Below, piece by piece: positions 1-9,498 of a stretch of 64,000 nucleotides of DNA (positions are counted from its first letter, which is position 1; each line of letters opens with the position of its first letter). The translations under genes were made by a program, and so were the position numbers. The notes beneath the pieces were generated by a model. The model was not told the DNA's origin. It saw only the letters and a program-made list of their open reading frames with translations, and ran no database searches. Origin of the DNA: an uncultured Lachnospiraceae bacterium (GTDB taxonomy: Bacteria > Bacillota > Clostridia > Lachnospirales > Lachnospiraceae); NCBI GenBank assembly GCA_934309145.1, contig CAKRCW010000001.1, forward strand, positions 310,001 through 374,000, in the 5' to 3' direction.

Positions 1-3000
1 ATACAGCCTTCCCGCCCTTGTTTACAGGGTACTTATCTATCACACCATCAGCTATATTCTTAGCTATATCACATGCCTTTAATCTTGCAAACTCAAGCAC
101 ATCTGTAAATCTGCTGTTTTCATCGTTGACAAGACCTTTTAGCTTAAGCTCCTTTTCTCTCTTCTTCTCGGCATCCATATCATCATTGGCATCCACATAT
201 GGATCCCGCATTGTATAATAATACATGCCCTCCGGATAAACTCTTATATCCCCACCATCGATATTATTCTGATTGTACTGCCTGTCCGCAAGTTCAAGCA
301 TAATATTTGTGTACATGGCAAGCTGTAGCTGTAAGCCCTCGTACAGCTCATTAACCTTAAACTCGTGCATACCTGACTTGTAATCAATAACTCTCATAGA
401 TAAGGTCTTGTTCTCAGCAGAGTAATGCACGTCCGCCCTGTCAACTATTCCCTGCAATGTCATTGCATGACCTTCCTCACCATATGGAACATTTTCCTTA
501 AAACGGTACTCAAAATACTCAGGCATAAGACTGTCTCCCGCAACGATTTTACTTAACACCGACGCAGTTCTCACACCTATTCTGACAAGACTGTCTCTCA
601 GATACTCATATCTGCCCTCTTCTATATCCTGTCCCTCATAAGCACTGTCAAACGAATCATTTACATATTGTGTCATATGCTCATTTATATATTCGTCAGT
701 TATCTTATCCCACTCATTGTCACACTCATCATGGACATGGCGATACAGCTTCTCCATAGCTCCGTGAAGAATAGTTCCTATGTCTCTGTTGTCTATCTTC
801 TTCTCCCGTCTCTCACGAAGTCCAAGCGTATACTGCAAAAAATACGCATATGCGCAGTTAGCGAAACGCTCAAGACGTGATACCGACTGTGACATAAGCT
901 TTAATCTTATGAGCTCTGAGACTTCCCTTGTAAGTGATGCAGGAACATTGCTATAGCACATGGCTCTCTCTATGCTGTCCATATCAATACCACTTTCAAT
1001 GTACACCTTATACATCTTAATAATTTCATCCATATGAAGTGTATTGCCAAGTGATAGCTCATTCAAGCCATGTATCAAAGTCCATATACCACTCTTGCAG
1101 GTTGCCGAATATATATCCTCATCATGGTATGACTTAACCTCTATGTCAGGGAAAATGTTTTTTACACGTCCTATAATATATGAAGGTCTTAATGTATCAT
1201 TATTGCAGTTTAGCAAGGAATATGATAATGACAAAATATCACTCGGCTTTGTCATATTAAGATAGAGATAAAACTGCTCCACATAGCTGTTTAGCTTCTC
1301 TGTAGGGGCAAGCACCAATGAATATGTGCTAAGCTTCTCCTTTTCCCTGTCACTTATTATCTGTGCCGGAGTTCCCTTCTTCGGAATAATGCCATCATTA
1401 ACTCCAATTATATATAATACCTTTACATCATCTAATCTTGTTCTGGTTATATCACCCACAATAACCATATCGAGCATATTAGGAATCATTCCAAGAGTGA
1501 TATCCTTAAGTCCCAAATCTATAAGCTCTGCAAAATCCTTGATTAACACATAATCATCAGGCATAATCTCTGTCATCTTATCGAGAACCTCACACAGCTT
1601 TTCATAAAGTCCCTTAGGCTCAGCCATACGCTCTTCATAATCAAGTCTGTCCATCAGCTCATATAATGCCTTGACATAGGTCTTAACCTGTATATTTTTG
1701 CCACTTATTTCACTGTAAAATGGCTCTAGTATCTCCATAACATAGCTTCTGGTGTCCTCAACCGAGCTGTCAAATTCCTTTCGCCACCATGAAATACCGC
1801 GAATTCCTCTAGCCAGACAATAATTCTCCAAAAGCTCTATCTCCGATGTATCAAGCTCAGATACAACACCGGACTTTAAAAATGAAAATACACTGTCATA
1901 TGAGAAGTTATCAGCAACAATATTTAGTGCATGTCCTATTGCATCCACATAAGGATTGTTCTTAACAGGTCTGCTGTAATCAAGAAAATATGGTATATCT
2001 AGTATCGGAAACAGTTGCTCCACATATTCCATTGAGCCCTCAAGATTACCTGTAATAACAGCTATATCCTTATATCTGTATCCTTTTTCTATAACCAGCC
2101 GTCTTATATCATGTGCAACGCCAAGAATTTCTTTTCTAGGTGTATCATATTCTGTTATTCTCACTGCATCTGTCTTCTGATGATACTTCTCATAAGGATA
2201 TCTGAAAATATTTTTCTCCAAATGCCAAAGTGCATAATTAATCCCGTCATCCCTATTCCACCTTGAAAGGCTGTCTGTGCCTATAAACACATCATCCAAA
2301 ACAGGCACATGAAGTGCCTCTGCTATATCAAGCAATGAATCCTTAGTCTGCTTTGACAGATAAAACAACTCATGAGGAGCCAATAATTTCTTATTGTATG
2401 ATTGTTCATCTATCGTCAATACAACCTCTATATCTATTGCAGCTACCATAAGCTTTTTTATAAGATTAAGCTGTATAGGTGTATAGCCTGTAAATCCATC
2501 CATAACAATTACACTGTTTTTTATCATCTCTGAACGGCTGACATACTCTGCCAATAGCTCTGTCAACTGCTCTGCTACTATATAAGTGTCCTTAAGTCTT
2601 TTGTCGAACTCTGAAAATATAGTCTGCATATCAACTAATTTTCTTAACAATAAGATCTGCTCTTTTTCATTCTTAAATATCTCTATAACCTCAGAAAGCC
2701 TGTCCCTTGATATATCATACTGATACATTTCTGACATAAGAGATTTAACCTCGTCTATAAATCCTGACTTATCAAGACAGCCTCCGTAAACTGTAAGCTT
2801 GTCCTTTACTGTACCAGCTGCCTGTCTTATAAGCATAGTTTTGCCAAAATCCTCAAGCACCTGCATAGGTCTCACATTAAGCTCATCAAATACTCTGTAA
2901 GCAAGTCTGTTAAAACCTATAACATCTATATTCATTGTTCCACCATTGGGATGCAGCTTTACCATCTTGCGCTGTAATGCCATGGAATACTGCTCTGGAA

Positions 3001-3112
3001 CAAGCAAAATATAATTAATGTCAGGTTTATCTAATGATGCATTTATTATTTTATTATATATATAATGTGATTTGCCGGCTCCGGACGGGCCAAATATGAA
3101 ACGCAAAGACAT
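1..3112 (-). CDS. addB: AddB, ATP-dependent helicase/nuclease subunit B (C-terminus outside window)
   Basis: AddB pairs with AddA in the double-strand-break resection complex that replaces RecBCD in Firmicutes. The window holds the first 1037 codons; the frame is open across the left edge. The N-terminus carries a Walker A motif, GPSGAGKS (about residues 8-15). Near residue 750 is FANCAYAYF, whose Cys is the first ligand expected for the AddB iron-sulfur cluster. Near residue 905 is VIDYKSG, the nuclease motif, preceded by GIVDRAD. The last three cluster cysteines would lie outside the window. The ATG at 3112 has AGGAGG seven bases upstream. addA is expected next, to the left. Family assignment is secure. 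Confidence 0.96.
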   Translation of the reverse strand, partial: MSLRFIFGPSGAGKSHYIYNKIINASLDKPDINYILLVPEQYSMALQRKMVKLHPNGGTMNIDVIGFNRLAYRVFDELNVRPMQVLEDFGKTMLIRQAAGTVKDKLTVYGGCLDKSGFIDEVKSLMSEMYQYDISRDRLSEVIEIFKNEKEQILLLRKLVDMQTIFSEFDKRLKDTYIVAEQLTELLAEYVSRSEMIKNSVIVMDGFTGYTPIQLNLIKKLMVAAIDIEVVLTIDEQSYNKKLLAPHELFYLSKQTKDSLLDIAEALHVPVLDDVFIGTDSLSRWNRDDGINYALWHLEKNIFRYPYEKYHQKTDAVRITEYDTPRKEILGVAHDIRRLVIEKGYRYKDIAVITGNLEGSMEYVEQLFPILDIPYFLDYSRPVKNNPYVDAIGHALNIVADNFSYDSVFSFLKSGVVSELDTSEIELLENYCLARGIRGISWWRKEFDSSVEDTRSYVMEILEPFYSEISGKNIQVKTYVKALYELMDRLDYEERMAEPKGLYEKLCEVLDKMTEIMPDDYVLIKDFAELIDLGLKDITLGMIPNMLDMVIVGDITRTRLDDVKVLYIIGVNDGIIPKKGTPAQIISDREKEKLSTYSLVLAPTEKLNSYVEQFYLYLNMTKPSDILSLSYSLLNCNNDTLRPSYIIGRVKNIFPDIEVKSYHDEDIYSATCKSGIWTLIHGLNELSLGNTLHMDEIIKMYKVYIESGIDMDSIERAMCYSNVPASLTREVSELIRLKLMSQSVSRLERFANCAYAYFLQYTLGLRERREKKIDNRDIGTILHGAMEKLYRHVHDECDNEWDKITDEYINEHMTQYVNDSFDSAYEGQDIEEGRYEYLRDSLVRIGVRTASVLSKIVAGDSLMPEYFEYRFKENVPYGEEGHAMTLQGIVDRADVHYSAENKTLSMRVIDYKSGMHEFKVNELYEGLQLQLAMYTNIMLELADRQYNQNNIDGGDIRVYPEGMYYYTMRDPYVDANDDMDAEKKREKELKLKGLVNDENSRFTDVLEFARLKACDIAKNIADGVIDKYPVNKGGKAV

Positions 3113-3153
3113 TCTTAACCTCCTATTGTACCTTAAACAAACCCTTTCACATA

Positions 3154-3232
3154 CTGTAGCTGATACACACCTGTATAAAATATATCATGTATATAATTTA
3201 TATATAATTATCAGTGTATATATCAGCTACAG
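3154..3232. repeat. Inverted repeat / AT-rich hairpin upstream of addB
   Basis: Perfect 12-bp arms CTGTAGCTGATA (3154-3165) and TATCAGCTACAG (3221-3232) flank about 55 bp of almost pure AT. It lies between the stop of the gene at 3244 and the addB start. No U-tract follows on the minus strand, so it is not a typical terminator. It could be a leader hairpin or an operator pair. Confidence 0.6.
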
Positions 3233-3243
3233 AATATATGAGG

Positions 3244-3723
3244 TTACTCTACTATCGCAGGGGATACTGCTTGCTTTATTGCTTCCATTATAATTATGGT
3301 TGTGTACTGGTTATCCTTAGAGTATGTAATATCGTCTATGTTATTTACCATGCTTATCTGATTGTTTATCTCATCTAATGATGGTTGTATCAGCGGATAC
3401 ATTGCGGTCACTGTATCGTCAAGGTTTGTTATATCTACATGTGAAATTGTAGATTCATCTACAGTAACAGTAACCTGTAATAGTGAACCGCCAAGATTAA
3501 GCTCTGATGTGTACACTCCAGGCTTATATGTAGTCATTGTCTCCGTACTTTCCTGTACCTGCTCTTTTTTCTGTGAAATAGCAGCGTCCTTATCATCCTT
3601 TGACTTGTCTCCAGAAAACATATATACCAAAAGGGCAATAAGCAATATACCTAAGATTATAAATATACCGGTATATATGAGTTCTTTAGATTTTAAAACA
3701 ATAATTTTTGTGTTGACAGACAT
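3244..3723 (-). CDS. Membrane-anchored protein with degenerate FMN-binding-like domain
   Basis: 159 residues. A short cytoplasmic N-terminus is followed by one hydrophobic segment (about 15-36), a charged linker and an extracellular domain. That domain starts YKPGVYTSEL and runs into LLQVTVTVDESTISHVDI, the pattern that opens FMN_bind domains (RnfG/NqrC type). The family's SGAT-type motif, whose Thr carries the flavin, is absent: the equivalent place reads DDITYSKDNQYTT. I infer a fold relative that no longer binds FMN covalently; the function is unknown. The ATG at 3723 has AAGGGG upstream, but that site lies in a hairpin arm (3727-3776). Confidence 0.7.
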   Translation of the reverse strand: MSVNTKIIVLKSKELIYTGIFIILGILLIALLVYMFSGDKSKDDKDAAISQKKEQVQESTETMTTYKPGVYTSELNLGGSLLQVTVTVDESTISHVDITNLDDTVTAMYPLIQPSLDEINNQISMVNNIDDITYSKDNQYTTIIIMEAIKQAVSPAIVE

Positions 3724-3726
3724 ATA

Positions 3727-3776
3727 AAAACCCCTTACTTAGATTATTATAAATATATTCAATGTCCGGGGGTTTT
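3727..3776 (-). terminator. Hairpin between the acyltransferase-like gene and the FMN_bind-like gene
   Basis: On the minus strand AAAACCCC (3776-3769) pairs with GGGGTTTT (3734-3727), and the second arm runs into TTTTTAT. It can act as a weak terminator for the gene at 3794. It also pairs away the AAGGGG ribosome-binding site of the gene starting at 3723. Confidence 0.45.
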
Positions 3777-3793
3777 ATGATTATGTATTTTCT

Positions 3794-4486
3794 CTATTGC
3801 TTTGCAGCTATTACTCCGCCAGTTTTATATATGCTGTCAGCAGGCACATACCCTCTTACAGGTGAGAGAGGATAAATGTTAGTATTTCTTCCTATAACAG
3901 TGCCAGGATTTAGTACAGAATTACATCCTACCTCCACATGGTCACCAAGCATTGCTCCAAATTTCTTAAGCCCTGTTGCTATATCAAATTTCTCTCCATT
4001 ATCTGCTGATGTACCCTTTACATGAACAAGAGTCTTATCACTCTTTACATTTGATGTTATAGAGCCTGCACCCATATGTGATTTGTAACCCAATATAGAA
4101 TCACCTACATAGTTATAGTGAGGCACCTGAACATTATCAAATATAATAACATTTTTAAGCTCTGTAGAATTACCTACAACGCAGCCTGCACCAACCAATG
4201 CATTACCGCGGATAAATGCACACTGTCTCACCTCTGTATCTGCTCCTATTATTGCCGGTCCTGCTATGTATGCAGAATCAAAAACCTTTGCAGTTTTATG
4301 TATCCATACATTCTCTGAAACCTCTTCATACTCTTCCTTATCAAGAGTTTTTCCAAGCTCAAGTATAAAATCCCTGATACAAGGAAGTGCCTCCCATGGG
4401 TAAGTCTTTGTCTCTAATAATGGCTTTGCAGCGGTATGCTCCAAATCATATAACTCTTTTATTGTTACATCATTTACATTACTCAT
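3794..4486 (-). CDS. Left-handed beta-helix (hexapeptide repeat) sugar-nucleotide transferase-like protein
   Basis: 230 residues. After about 60 N-terminal residues come imperfect hexapeptide turns (VWIHKTAKVFDSAYIAGPAIIGADTEV and onward) typical of the parallel beta-helix of acetyltransferases and of the C-terminal half of GlmU. It resembles proteins annotated as UDP-N-acetylglucosamine pyrophosphorylase in Lachnospiraceae, but no nucleotidyltransferase domain is present. The acceptor cannot be read from the sequence. Its start overlaps the end of topB by 8 bp, so the two are translationally coupled. Confidence 0.75.
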   Translation of the reverse strand: MSNVNDVTIKELYDLEHTAAKPLLETKTYPWEALPCIRDFILELGKTLDKEEYEEVSENVWIHKTAKVFDSAYIAGPAIIGADTEVRQCAFIRGNALVGAGCVVGNSTELKNVIIFDNVQVPHYNYVGDSILGYKSHMGAGSITSNVKSDKTLVHVKGTSADNGEKFDIATGLKKFGAMLGDHVEVGCNSVLNPGTVIGRNTNIYPLSPVRGYVPADSIYKTGGVIAAKQ

Positions 4487-6536
4487 TTACTTTCTTTCCC
4501 TTTCTGCCTGTTTTTTGTTTTTCATAATATGGCTTACACTGGTCAAATATGTATGTTATCTTATATTGATTGTTAAGTCCTTTAACCATCTCTGTATTCT
4601 TGATAACGAAATTATTCATCTTCTCAGTATATTCTTCCTTAGATATAGTTCCATCAGCTACACCGGACAAGCCCTTCTCCCAGCTTGCTGTCATCTCTGC
4701 TCTCAAAAGACTGTTTATTGAATAATACACAACATCATATATTATCTCACCTAAAAATGTAGGTGTAACTATCTGCGTCTTTTTATTAAGAGCAATATAT
4801 TTGTTATTGATTAATTTCGTTATGATACTGTCTCTTGTCGCACTTGTTCCTATTCCACTTCCCTTTATCTGGCTTCTCAGCTCCTCGTCTTCTATGAGCT
4901 GTCCGGCATTCTCCATTGCAAGGATAAGTGTTCCTGAGGAATATCTCTTAGGTGGTGAGGTTTCCCCCTCCTTTACATCAAGGGAATTGACTGTAAGCAC
5001 ATCACCCTTCTTAAGATTGCTTAATTTCTCAAGCATATCCGCAGTCAGCTTCTCATCATCACCCTTTTTATCGGCAGATGGAATACCAGCTATCTGTAGA
5101 TATCCCGGTTTCTTAAGTCTCTTAAAATTAGCAAAGAAATGCTCTTTTCCATCCTTCGCTGACATCGTGCTGTCAGCCTCAGCCTTTATGTCTCTTGTAA
5201 GTGTAAGTGCAACCTTCTCATACTCTGCCGCAGGATAGAATATACTAAGGAAACGTCTTGCGACAATGTCATATACTCTCTGTGCGGTATGTGAAACTCC
5301 CTTCAGATTACCAAGTCCCTGTCCTGTAGGAATAATGGCATAGTGGTCAGTTATCTGCTTATCATTAACATATTTAGACTTTGCTATTCCCTTATAACCA
5401 CCCTGCTCCATTATATGACCGGCAAATTCTGCAAGCGGTCCATATTGTCTTAGGCCTCCTATATTTTTTCCTATCTCCTTTGAGACTGCGGTTGACAAAA
5501 CTCTTGCATCCGTTCTTGGATATGTGACAAGCTTCTTCTCGTACAATTCCTGAACGATATTAAGAGTGTCCGTAGGACTTATCTTAAACATTCTAGAGCA
5601 GTCGTTCTGAAGCTCGGCAAGGTTATACAACATAGGAGGTGCTTTTTTCTCTGTCTTTCTCTCTACCTTTGCTACCTCTAAGGTACAAGGCTTTGTATTA
5701 TTCAATTCTCCAATCAGCTTCTCGGCAGACTCTCTCTTCTTAAATCCATTCTCTTTATACAGAAGAGGTGACTCATAATACGCAGATTGATTTACCGCCT
5801 TCCACTCTGCATCAAAGCCATCCATGGCTGCCACAACTCTGTAAAATGGTGTAGGAACAAACTCCCTTATCTCACGCTCTCTCTTGACAATCATACCAAG
5901 TACACAGGTCATAACACGTCCAACGGCTATTACACATTTATCAGCCTTAAGGTAATTCTTGACTGTCTGACTGTATTTAAGAGTAAGTACCCTGGAGAAA
6001 TTAATACCCATAAGGTAATCCTCCTGAGCTCTAAGGTATGCAGAAGCACTAAGGTCATCATAGGATGACAACTCCTTTGCCTCTCTGATTCCCCTTAGAA
6101 TCTCCTCCTCTGTCTGCGAGTCAATCCATACACGTCTTTTTTCCTTGTCAGGGCTTACTCCCGCCATTTTGTCAACTAATCTATATATGTACTCTCCCTC
6201 TCGTCCTGAGTCAGTGCATACATATATACATCCAACATCCTCACGATTAAGAAGTGTCTTTACAACATTAAATTGTCTGCTCGCGGCATCTATTATCTCG
6301 TATTTATATTCAGTTGGAACAAATGGAATTGTAGCCATGCTCCACTTCTTAAGCTCAGGATTATATGCGTCAGGGTAACTCATTGTAACAAGATGTCCTA
6401 CGCACCATGTCACAACAGAATCCTCTGTCTCAATAAAGCCATCCCTTCCGCCTGCATTGTCGGCACCCTTAACTCCGAGTGCCTTAGCAAATTCCCTTGC
6501 AACACTGGGTTTCTCGGCTATATATAAATTCTTCAA
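4479..6536 (-). CDS. topB: DNA topoisomerase III
   Basis: Type IA topoisomerase of 685 residues that decatenates single-stranded or nicked DNA. The N-terminal TOPRIM domain has EKPSVAREFA and CTDSGREGEYIYR (the acidic Mg-binding motif). The catalytic tyrosine is in LVTYPRTDARVLS. The C-terminus has no zinc fingers, as is usual for TopB rather than TopA. It lies downstream of tcdA (21-bp gap) and overlaps the next gene, suggesting one transcript. Length and motifs fit the family. Confidence 0.95.
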   Translation of the reverse strand: MKNLYIAEKPSVAREFAKALGVKGADNAGGRDGFIETEDSVVTWCVGHLVTMSYPDAYNPELKKWSMATIPFVPTEYKYEIIDAASRQFNVVKTLLNREDVGCIYVCTDSGREGEYIYRLVDKMAGVSPDKEKRRVWIDSQTEEEILRGIREAKELSSYDDLSASAYLRAQEDYLMGINFSRVLTLKYSQTVKNYLKADKCVIAVGRVMTCVLGMIVKREREIREFVPTPFYRVVAAMDGFDAEWKAVNQSAYYESPLLYKENGFKKRESAEKLIGELNNTKPCTLEVAKVERKTEKKAPPMLYNLAELQNDCSRMFKISPTDTLNIVQELYEKKLVTYPRTDARVLSTAVSKEIGKNIGGLRQYGPLAEFAGHIMEQGGYKGIAKSKYVNDKQITDHYAIIPTGQGLGNLKGVSHTAQRVYDIVARRFLSIFYPAAEYEKVALTLTRDIKAEADSTMSAKDGKEHFFANFKRLKKPGYLQIAGIPSADKKGDDEKLTADMLEKLSNLKKGDVLTVNSLDVKEGETSPPKRYSSGTLILAMENAGQLIEDEELRSQIKGSGIGTSATRDSIITKLINNKYIALNKKTQIVTPTFLGEIIYDVVYYSINSLLRAEMTASWEKGLSGVADGTISKEEYTEKMNNFVIKNTEMVKGLNNQYKITYIFDQCKPYYEKQKTGRKGKKVNE

Positions 6537-6557
6537 AATTAATCCTCCAATACTTCC

Positions 6558-7322
6558 CTATGTCTCAGGTGATGTGGTCAAATCCTTTATTATTTCGCCT
6601 GCAAGTATAAGTCCTGCCACAGATGGCACAAATGCTAAACTTCCAGGAATATCTCTTCTCTCAGTACATTTGTGTTTTGCACCCGGAGGGCAGACGCAAT
6701 TGGTTCTACAACTGATACTCATATCATCCAATGGTCTTGTCGGCTTTTCATTTGAGTAAACGACCTTAAGCTTCTTTACGCCACGTTTTTTAAGCTCTCT
6801 TCTCATAACCTTTGCAAGAGGACACATGGTTGTCTTATATATATCTGCAATCTGAAATGCAGCAGGATCTAACTTATTTCCAGCACCCATACTGCTGATA
6901 ACAGGCACACCGCACTCCTTGGCACGCATTATAATCTCTATCTTAGCTGTGACTGTATCTACGGCATCAACCACATAAGAATACTCTGAAAAATCAAATT
7001 CATGTGCATTTTCAGGAAGATAAAAACATTTTCTTACTTCTACATCTGCGTCAGGATTAATGTCTAATATTCTCTCCTTCATAACATCAACCTTGTACTG
7101 CCCTACCGTTTTTCTTGTGGCAATTATCTGTCTGTTAATGTTAGTAAGACATACCTTGTCATCATCCACAAGCACAAAATGTCCTACACCTGACCTAACC
7201 AATGCCTCAACTACATATCCACCTACTCCGCCTATTCCAAAGACTGCTACCTTAGCCTTAGACAATCTCTCCATATTATCTGCACCAAGCAATAACTGTG
7301 TTCTTGAAAACTGATTAATCAT
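6558..7322 (-). CDS. tcdA: tRNA threonylcarbamoyladenosine dehydratase
   Basis: E1-like enzyme (TcdA/CsdL/YgdL) that cyclises t6A37 to ct6A in ANN-decoding tRNAs using ATP. The Rossmann nucleotide-binding motif GIGGVGGYVVEALVRSG is near the N-terminus, followed by LVDDDKVCLTNINRQ (adenylation site). The FSRTQLLLG opening is typical of the family. I start at the ATG at 7322, where GGAG lies six bases upstream; a GTG four codons earlier is possible. A cysteine-rich stretch CRTNCVCPPG is present near the C-terminus. Confidence 0.92.
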   Translation of the reverse strand: MINQFSRTQLLLGADNMERLSKAKVAVFGIGGVGGYVVEALVRSGVGHFVLVDDDKVCLTNINRQIIATRKTVGQYKVDVMKERILDINPDADVEVRKCFYLPENAHEFDFSEYSYVVDAVDTVTAKIEIIMRAKECGVPVISSMGAGNKLDPAAFQIADIYKTTMCPLAKVMRRELKKRGVKKLKVVYSNEKPTRPLDDMSISCRTNCVCPPGAKHKCTERRDIPGSLAFVPSVAGLILAGEIIKDLTTSPET

Positions 7323-7413
7323 AATATTCTCCACTATATGTAATAATTTGTAATGTCTCTGCTATCTTAATAATATATCATTCCACATATAAAATGACAA
7401 TGCTGCTAATTAT

Positions 7414-7842
7414 TTATTCAGCATATTTTCCCTGAATAAGCTTAAGCTCAACTATATCATCAAACGATATATTAATTTCATTATCCATAACAATAGTCCT
7501 TGCATATTCGTCTATCTTTCGTATATTACCCTCATAGGTTATATACGCTCCGCCTGATTTTCTCTCATCAGGCTTATAATAAGTCACAGAAATATAAGGA
7601 CATTCGTCTATTTTGCCAATTATTCTGGCAAGCTCAGCGTCAAGCTTTTCCTTCACACTCTCATCTATATCTGCCTTTGATACAGTAAGTCTGCCTGTCT
7701 CCTCTATAGCATCCTCATGTCCTGTAAGTGCCGCAAATGGGGAAAATTGAGCAGCACGATCATACAGTGACATATGCTGATGAACCTCTGATTTATGATA
7801 TGGCATATCAATAATATCTTCATAATCATGTGCTTCATTCAT
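7414..7842 (-). CDS. YolD-like protein, partner of the Y-family polymerase
   Basis: 142 residues of the YolD-like family (compare B. subtilis YolD/YqiH), small proteins encoded next to UvrX/YqjW-type polymerases. The typical N-terminal stretch MPYHKSEVHQHMSLYDRAAQFSPFAAL is recognisable. Biochemical role is not established; by context it acts with the error-prone polymerase. It starts 14 bp after the end of the polymerase gene, so they form one operon. Confidence 0.85.
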   Translation of the reverse strand: MNEAHDYEDIIDMPYHKSEVHQHMSLYDRAAQFSPFAALTGHEDAIEETGRLTVSKADIDESVKEKLDAELARIIGKIDECPYISVTYYKPDERKSGGAYITYEGNIRKIDEYARTIVMDNEINISFDDIVELKLIQGKYAE

Positions 7843-7855
7843 ATTTAATCACCTC

Positions 7856-9310
7856 TTATGCTTTATGACCGCCAATCTGTGAATTACGGCTTATGGCAGT
7901 TGCACCCTCCTCAAAATTCATACCCTTTAAGACTGCATTTTTCCCATATTTCTTCTTAATAGACAAAACTGCTTCCTGCATCTTCCGTTCTCTTAAAAGC
8001 TTCTCATCCTCTTCTTTTCGCTTAAGCAAAACCTCATCGTAATCCGTAAACAAATCGAGCTGTTCATATAGTTCCTCATGCTTTATATCATTCTCATTTA
8101 TCACATGATTAGCTACAATATTAATACGTCTTACCAGCAAACTTTTATTTATTATCCTGTCATATAACTCTAGAGCCGCATCAATAATCATATTAGATGA
8201 TGATGTCTGTCTCTTCAGGTTGATAGTTCCATGTGCATGCTTCGGTATTTTTCTTCCATAAACATCTATGCTTATATCACCTTTATACTTGCTGCTTATA
8301 AGGGGATTGGTAAGATTCTCTATATCATAACCTATCGTAAGCACAATCTGGTCTGTAACAATTCTCTTATCAACTAAATCAAGAGAAAGCATATCTGCCA
8401 TCTCATGTACTATAAGTCTCGCCTTATCACTGGTATACGGGCACTGCAACACCTGTCCCTGACTCAGACTGTTATTCTCAGGTCTGTATGCTTTAACGTC
8501 AGCAATAGTACATGGTTCATATCCCCATGCATGGTCTATAAGCAACTCCGCATTTATTCCAAACAGCTTATACAGAAGCTCTTCATTATAATAATCCTCA
8601 GGCTTTCCGACAGAACACCTTGCCACATCTCCCATAGTGTATATTCCCTTTTCAGCGAGCTTTTTAGCATATCCTCTTCCAACTCTCCAGAAATCAGTAA
8701 TCGGTTTGTGTCCCCATAACATTTTCCTGTACAGTTTCTCATCAAGATACGCTATTCTCGCTCCATTAGCATCCGGTTCAGCATGCTTGGCAACTATGTC
8801 CATAGCAATTTTACACAGATACATATTAGTACCTATGCCTGCTGTGGCAGTTATCCCTGTAGTCTCGTATACATCCTTGATTATAGTATTGGCAAGCTCC
8901 TCCGGTGTCATACCATATGTCTTAAGATAATGTGTGATATCCATAAATACCTCATCAACGGAATAAACATGTATATCCTCTGGTGCAATATATTTAAGAT
9001 ATATCTTATATATTCTTGAGCTGTAATCCATATAAAGAGACATTCTTGGAGGGGCAGCCACATAAGAAAGCTTATATTTTCTGGCTTTCTGAACGACCTC
9101 AAAAAGTCTCGCCCTGCCCGGTATTCCATATGCTTTAAGAGACGGAGATACTGCGAGACATATCGTTTTCTCCGTACGGCTCTCATCAGCCACAACAAGA
9201 TTAGTTGTAAGAGGATCTAACCCCCTCTCAACACACTCAACCGAAGCATAAAATGACTTTAAATCGATTGCTATATATATGCGATTGGACTCCTTATTTA
9301 AACTTTCCAT
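7856..9310 (-). CDS. Y-family DNA polymerase, UvrX/YqjW type (UmuC/DinB relative)
   Basis: Translesion polymerase of 484 residues. YIAIDLKSFYASVEC carries the first catalytic Asp; HVYSVDEVFMDIT carries the second acidic pair (DE). TATAGIGTNMYLCKIAMDIVAKH and a C-terminal little-finger domain follow. Cotranscribed with the YolD-like gene. I use the ATG at 9310, with GGGTG upstream; a start six codons earlier is possible. I looked for a Firmicute LexA box in the 190 bp upstream and found none that matches well. Confidence 0.93.
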   Translation of the reverse strand: MESLNKESNRIYIAIDLKSFYASVECVERGLDPLTTNLVVADESRTEKTICLAVSPSLKAYGIPGRARLFEVVQKARKYKLSYVAAPPRMSLYMDYSSRIYKIYLKYIAPEDIHVYSVDEVFMDITHYLKTYGMTPEELANTIIKDVYETTGITATAGIGTNMYLCKIAMDIVAKHAEPDANGARIAYLDEKLYRKMLWGHKPITDFWRVGRGYAKKLAEKGIYTMGDVARCSVGKPEDYYNEELLYKLFGINAELLIDHAWGYEPCTIADVKAYRPENNSLSQGQVLQCPYTSDKARLIVHEMADMLSLDLVDKRIVTDQIVLTIGYDIENLTNPLISSKYKGDISIDVYGRKIPKHAHGTINLKRQTSSSNMIIDAALELYDRIINKSLLVRRINIVANHVINENDIKHEELYEQLDLFTDYDEVLLKRKEEDEKLLRERKMQEAVLSIKKKYGKNAVLKGMNFEEGATAISRNSQIGGHKA

Positions 9311-9498
9311 TATCTGCACCCTTAACACATCAAATATAATATGTATTTTACCACAAAAATATAATTTAATGTTCTAAAATGGTGCAAATTGACTTTGAAT
9401 TTAAAAGATTGAAATAGAATGTTATGATATATATTTATAAGCTAAAATGTAAATTTCTGTATATATGTAAGGGAATATGGCTCTGGAAAACACGAGTA

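Noticed and set aside
3181..3220. AT-rich stretch as a replication origin
   Set aside because: No DnaA boxes or dnaA/dnaN genes are nearby; it is the loop of an inverted repeat.
9311..9498. A LexA (SOS) box upstream of the Y-family polymerase
   Set aside because: GAACATTAAATT is the closest stretch and it lacks the second half of the Firmicute consensus.
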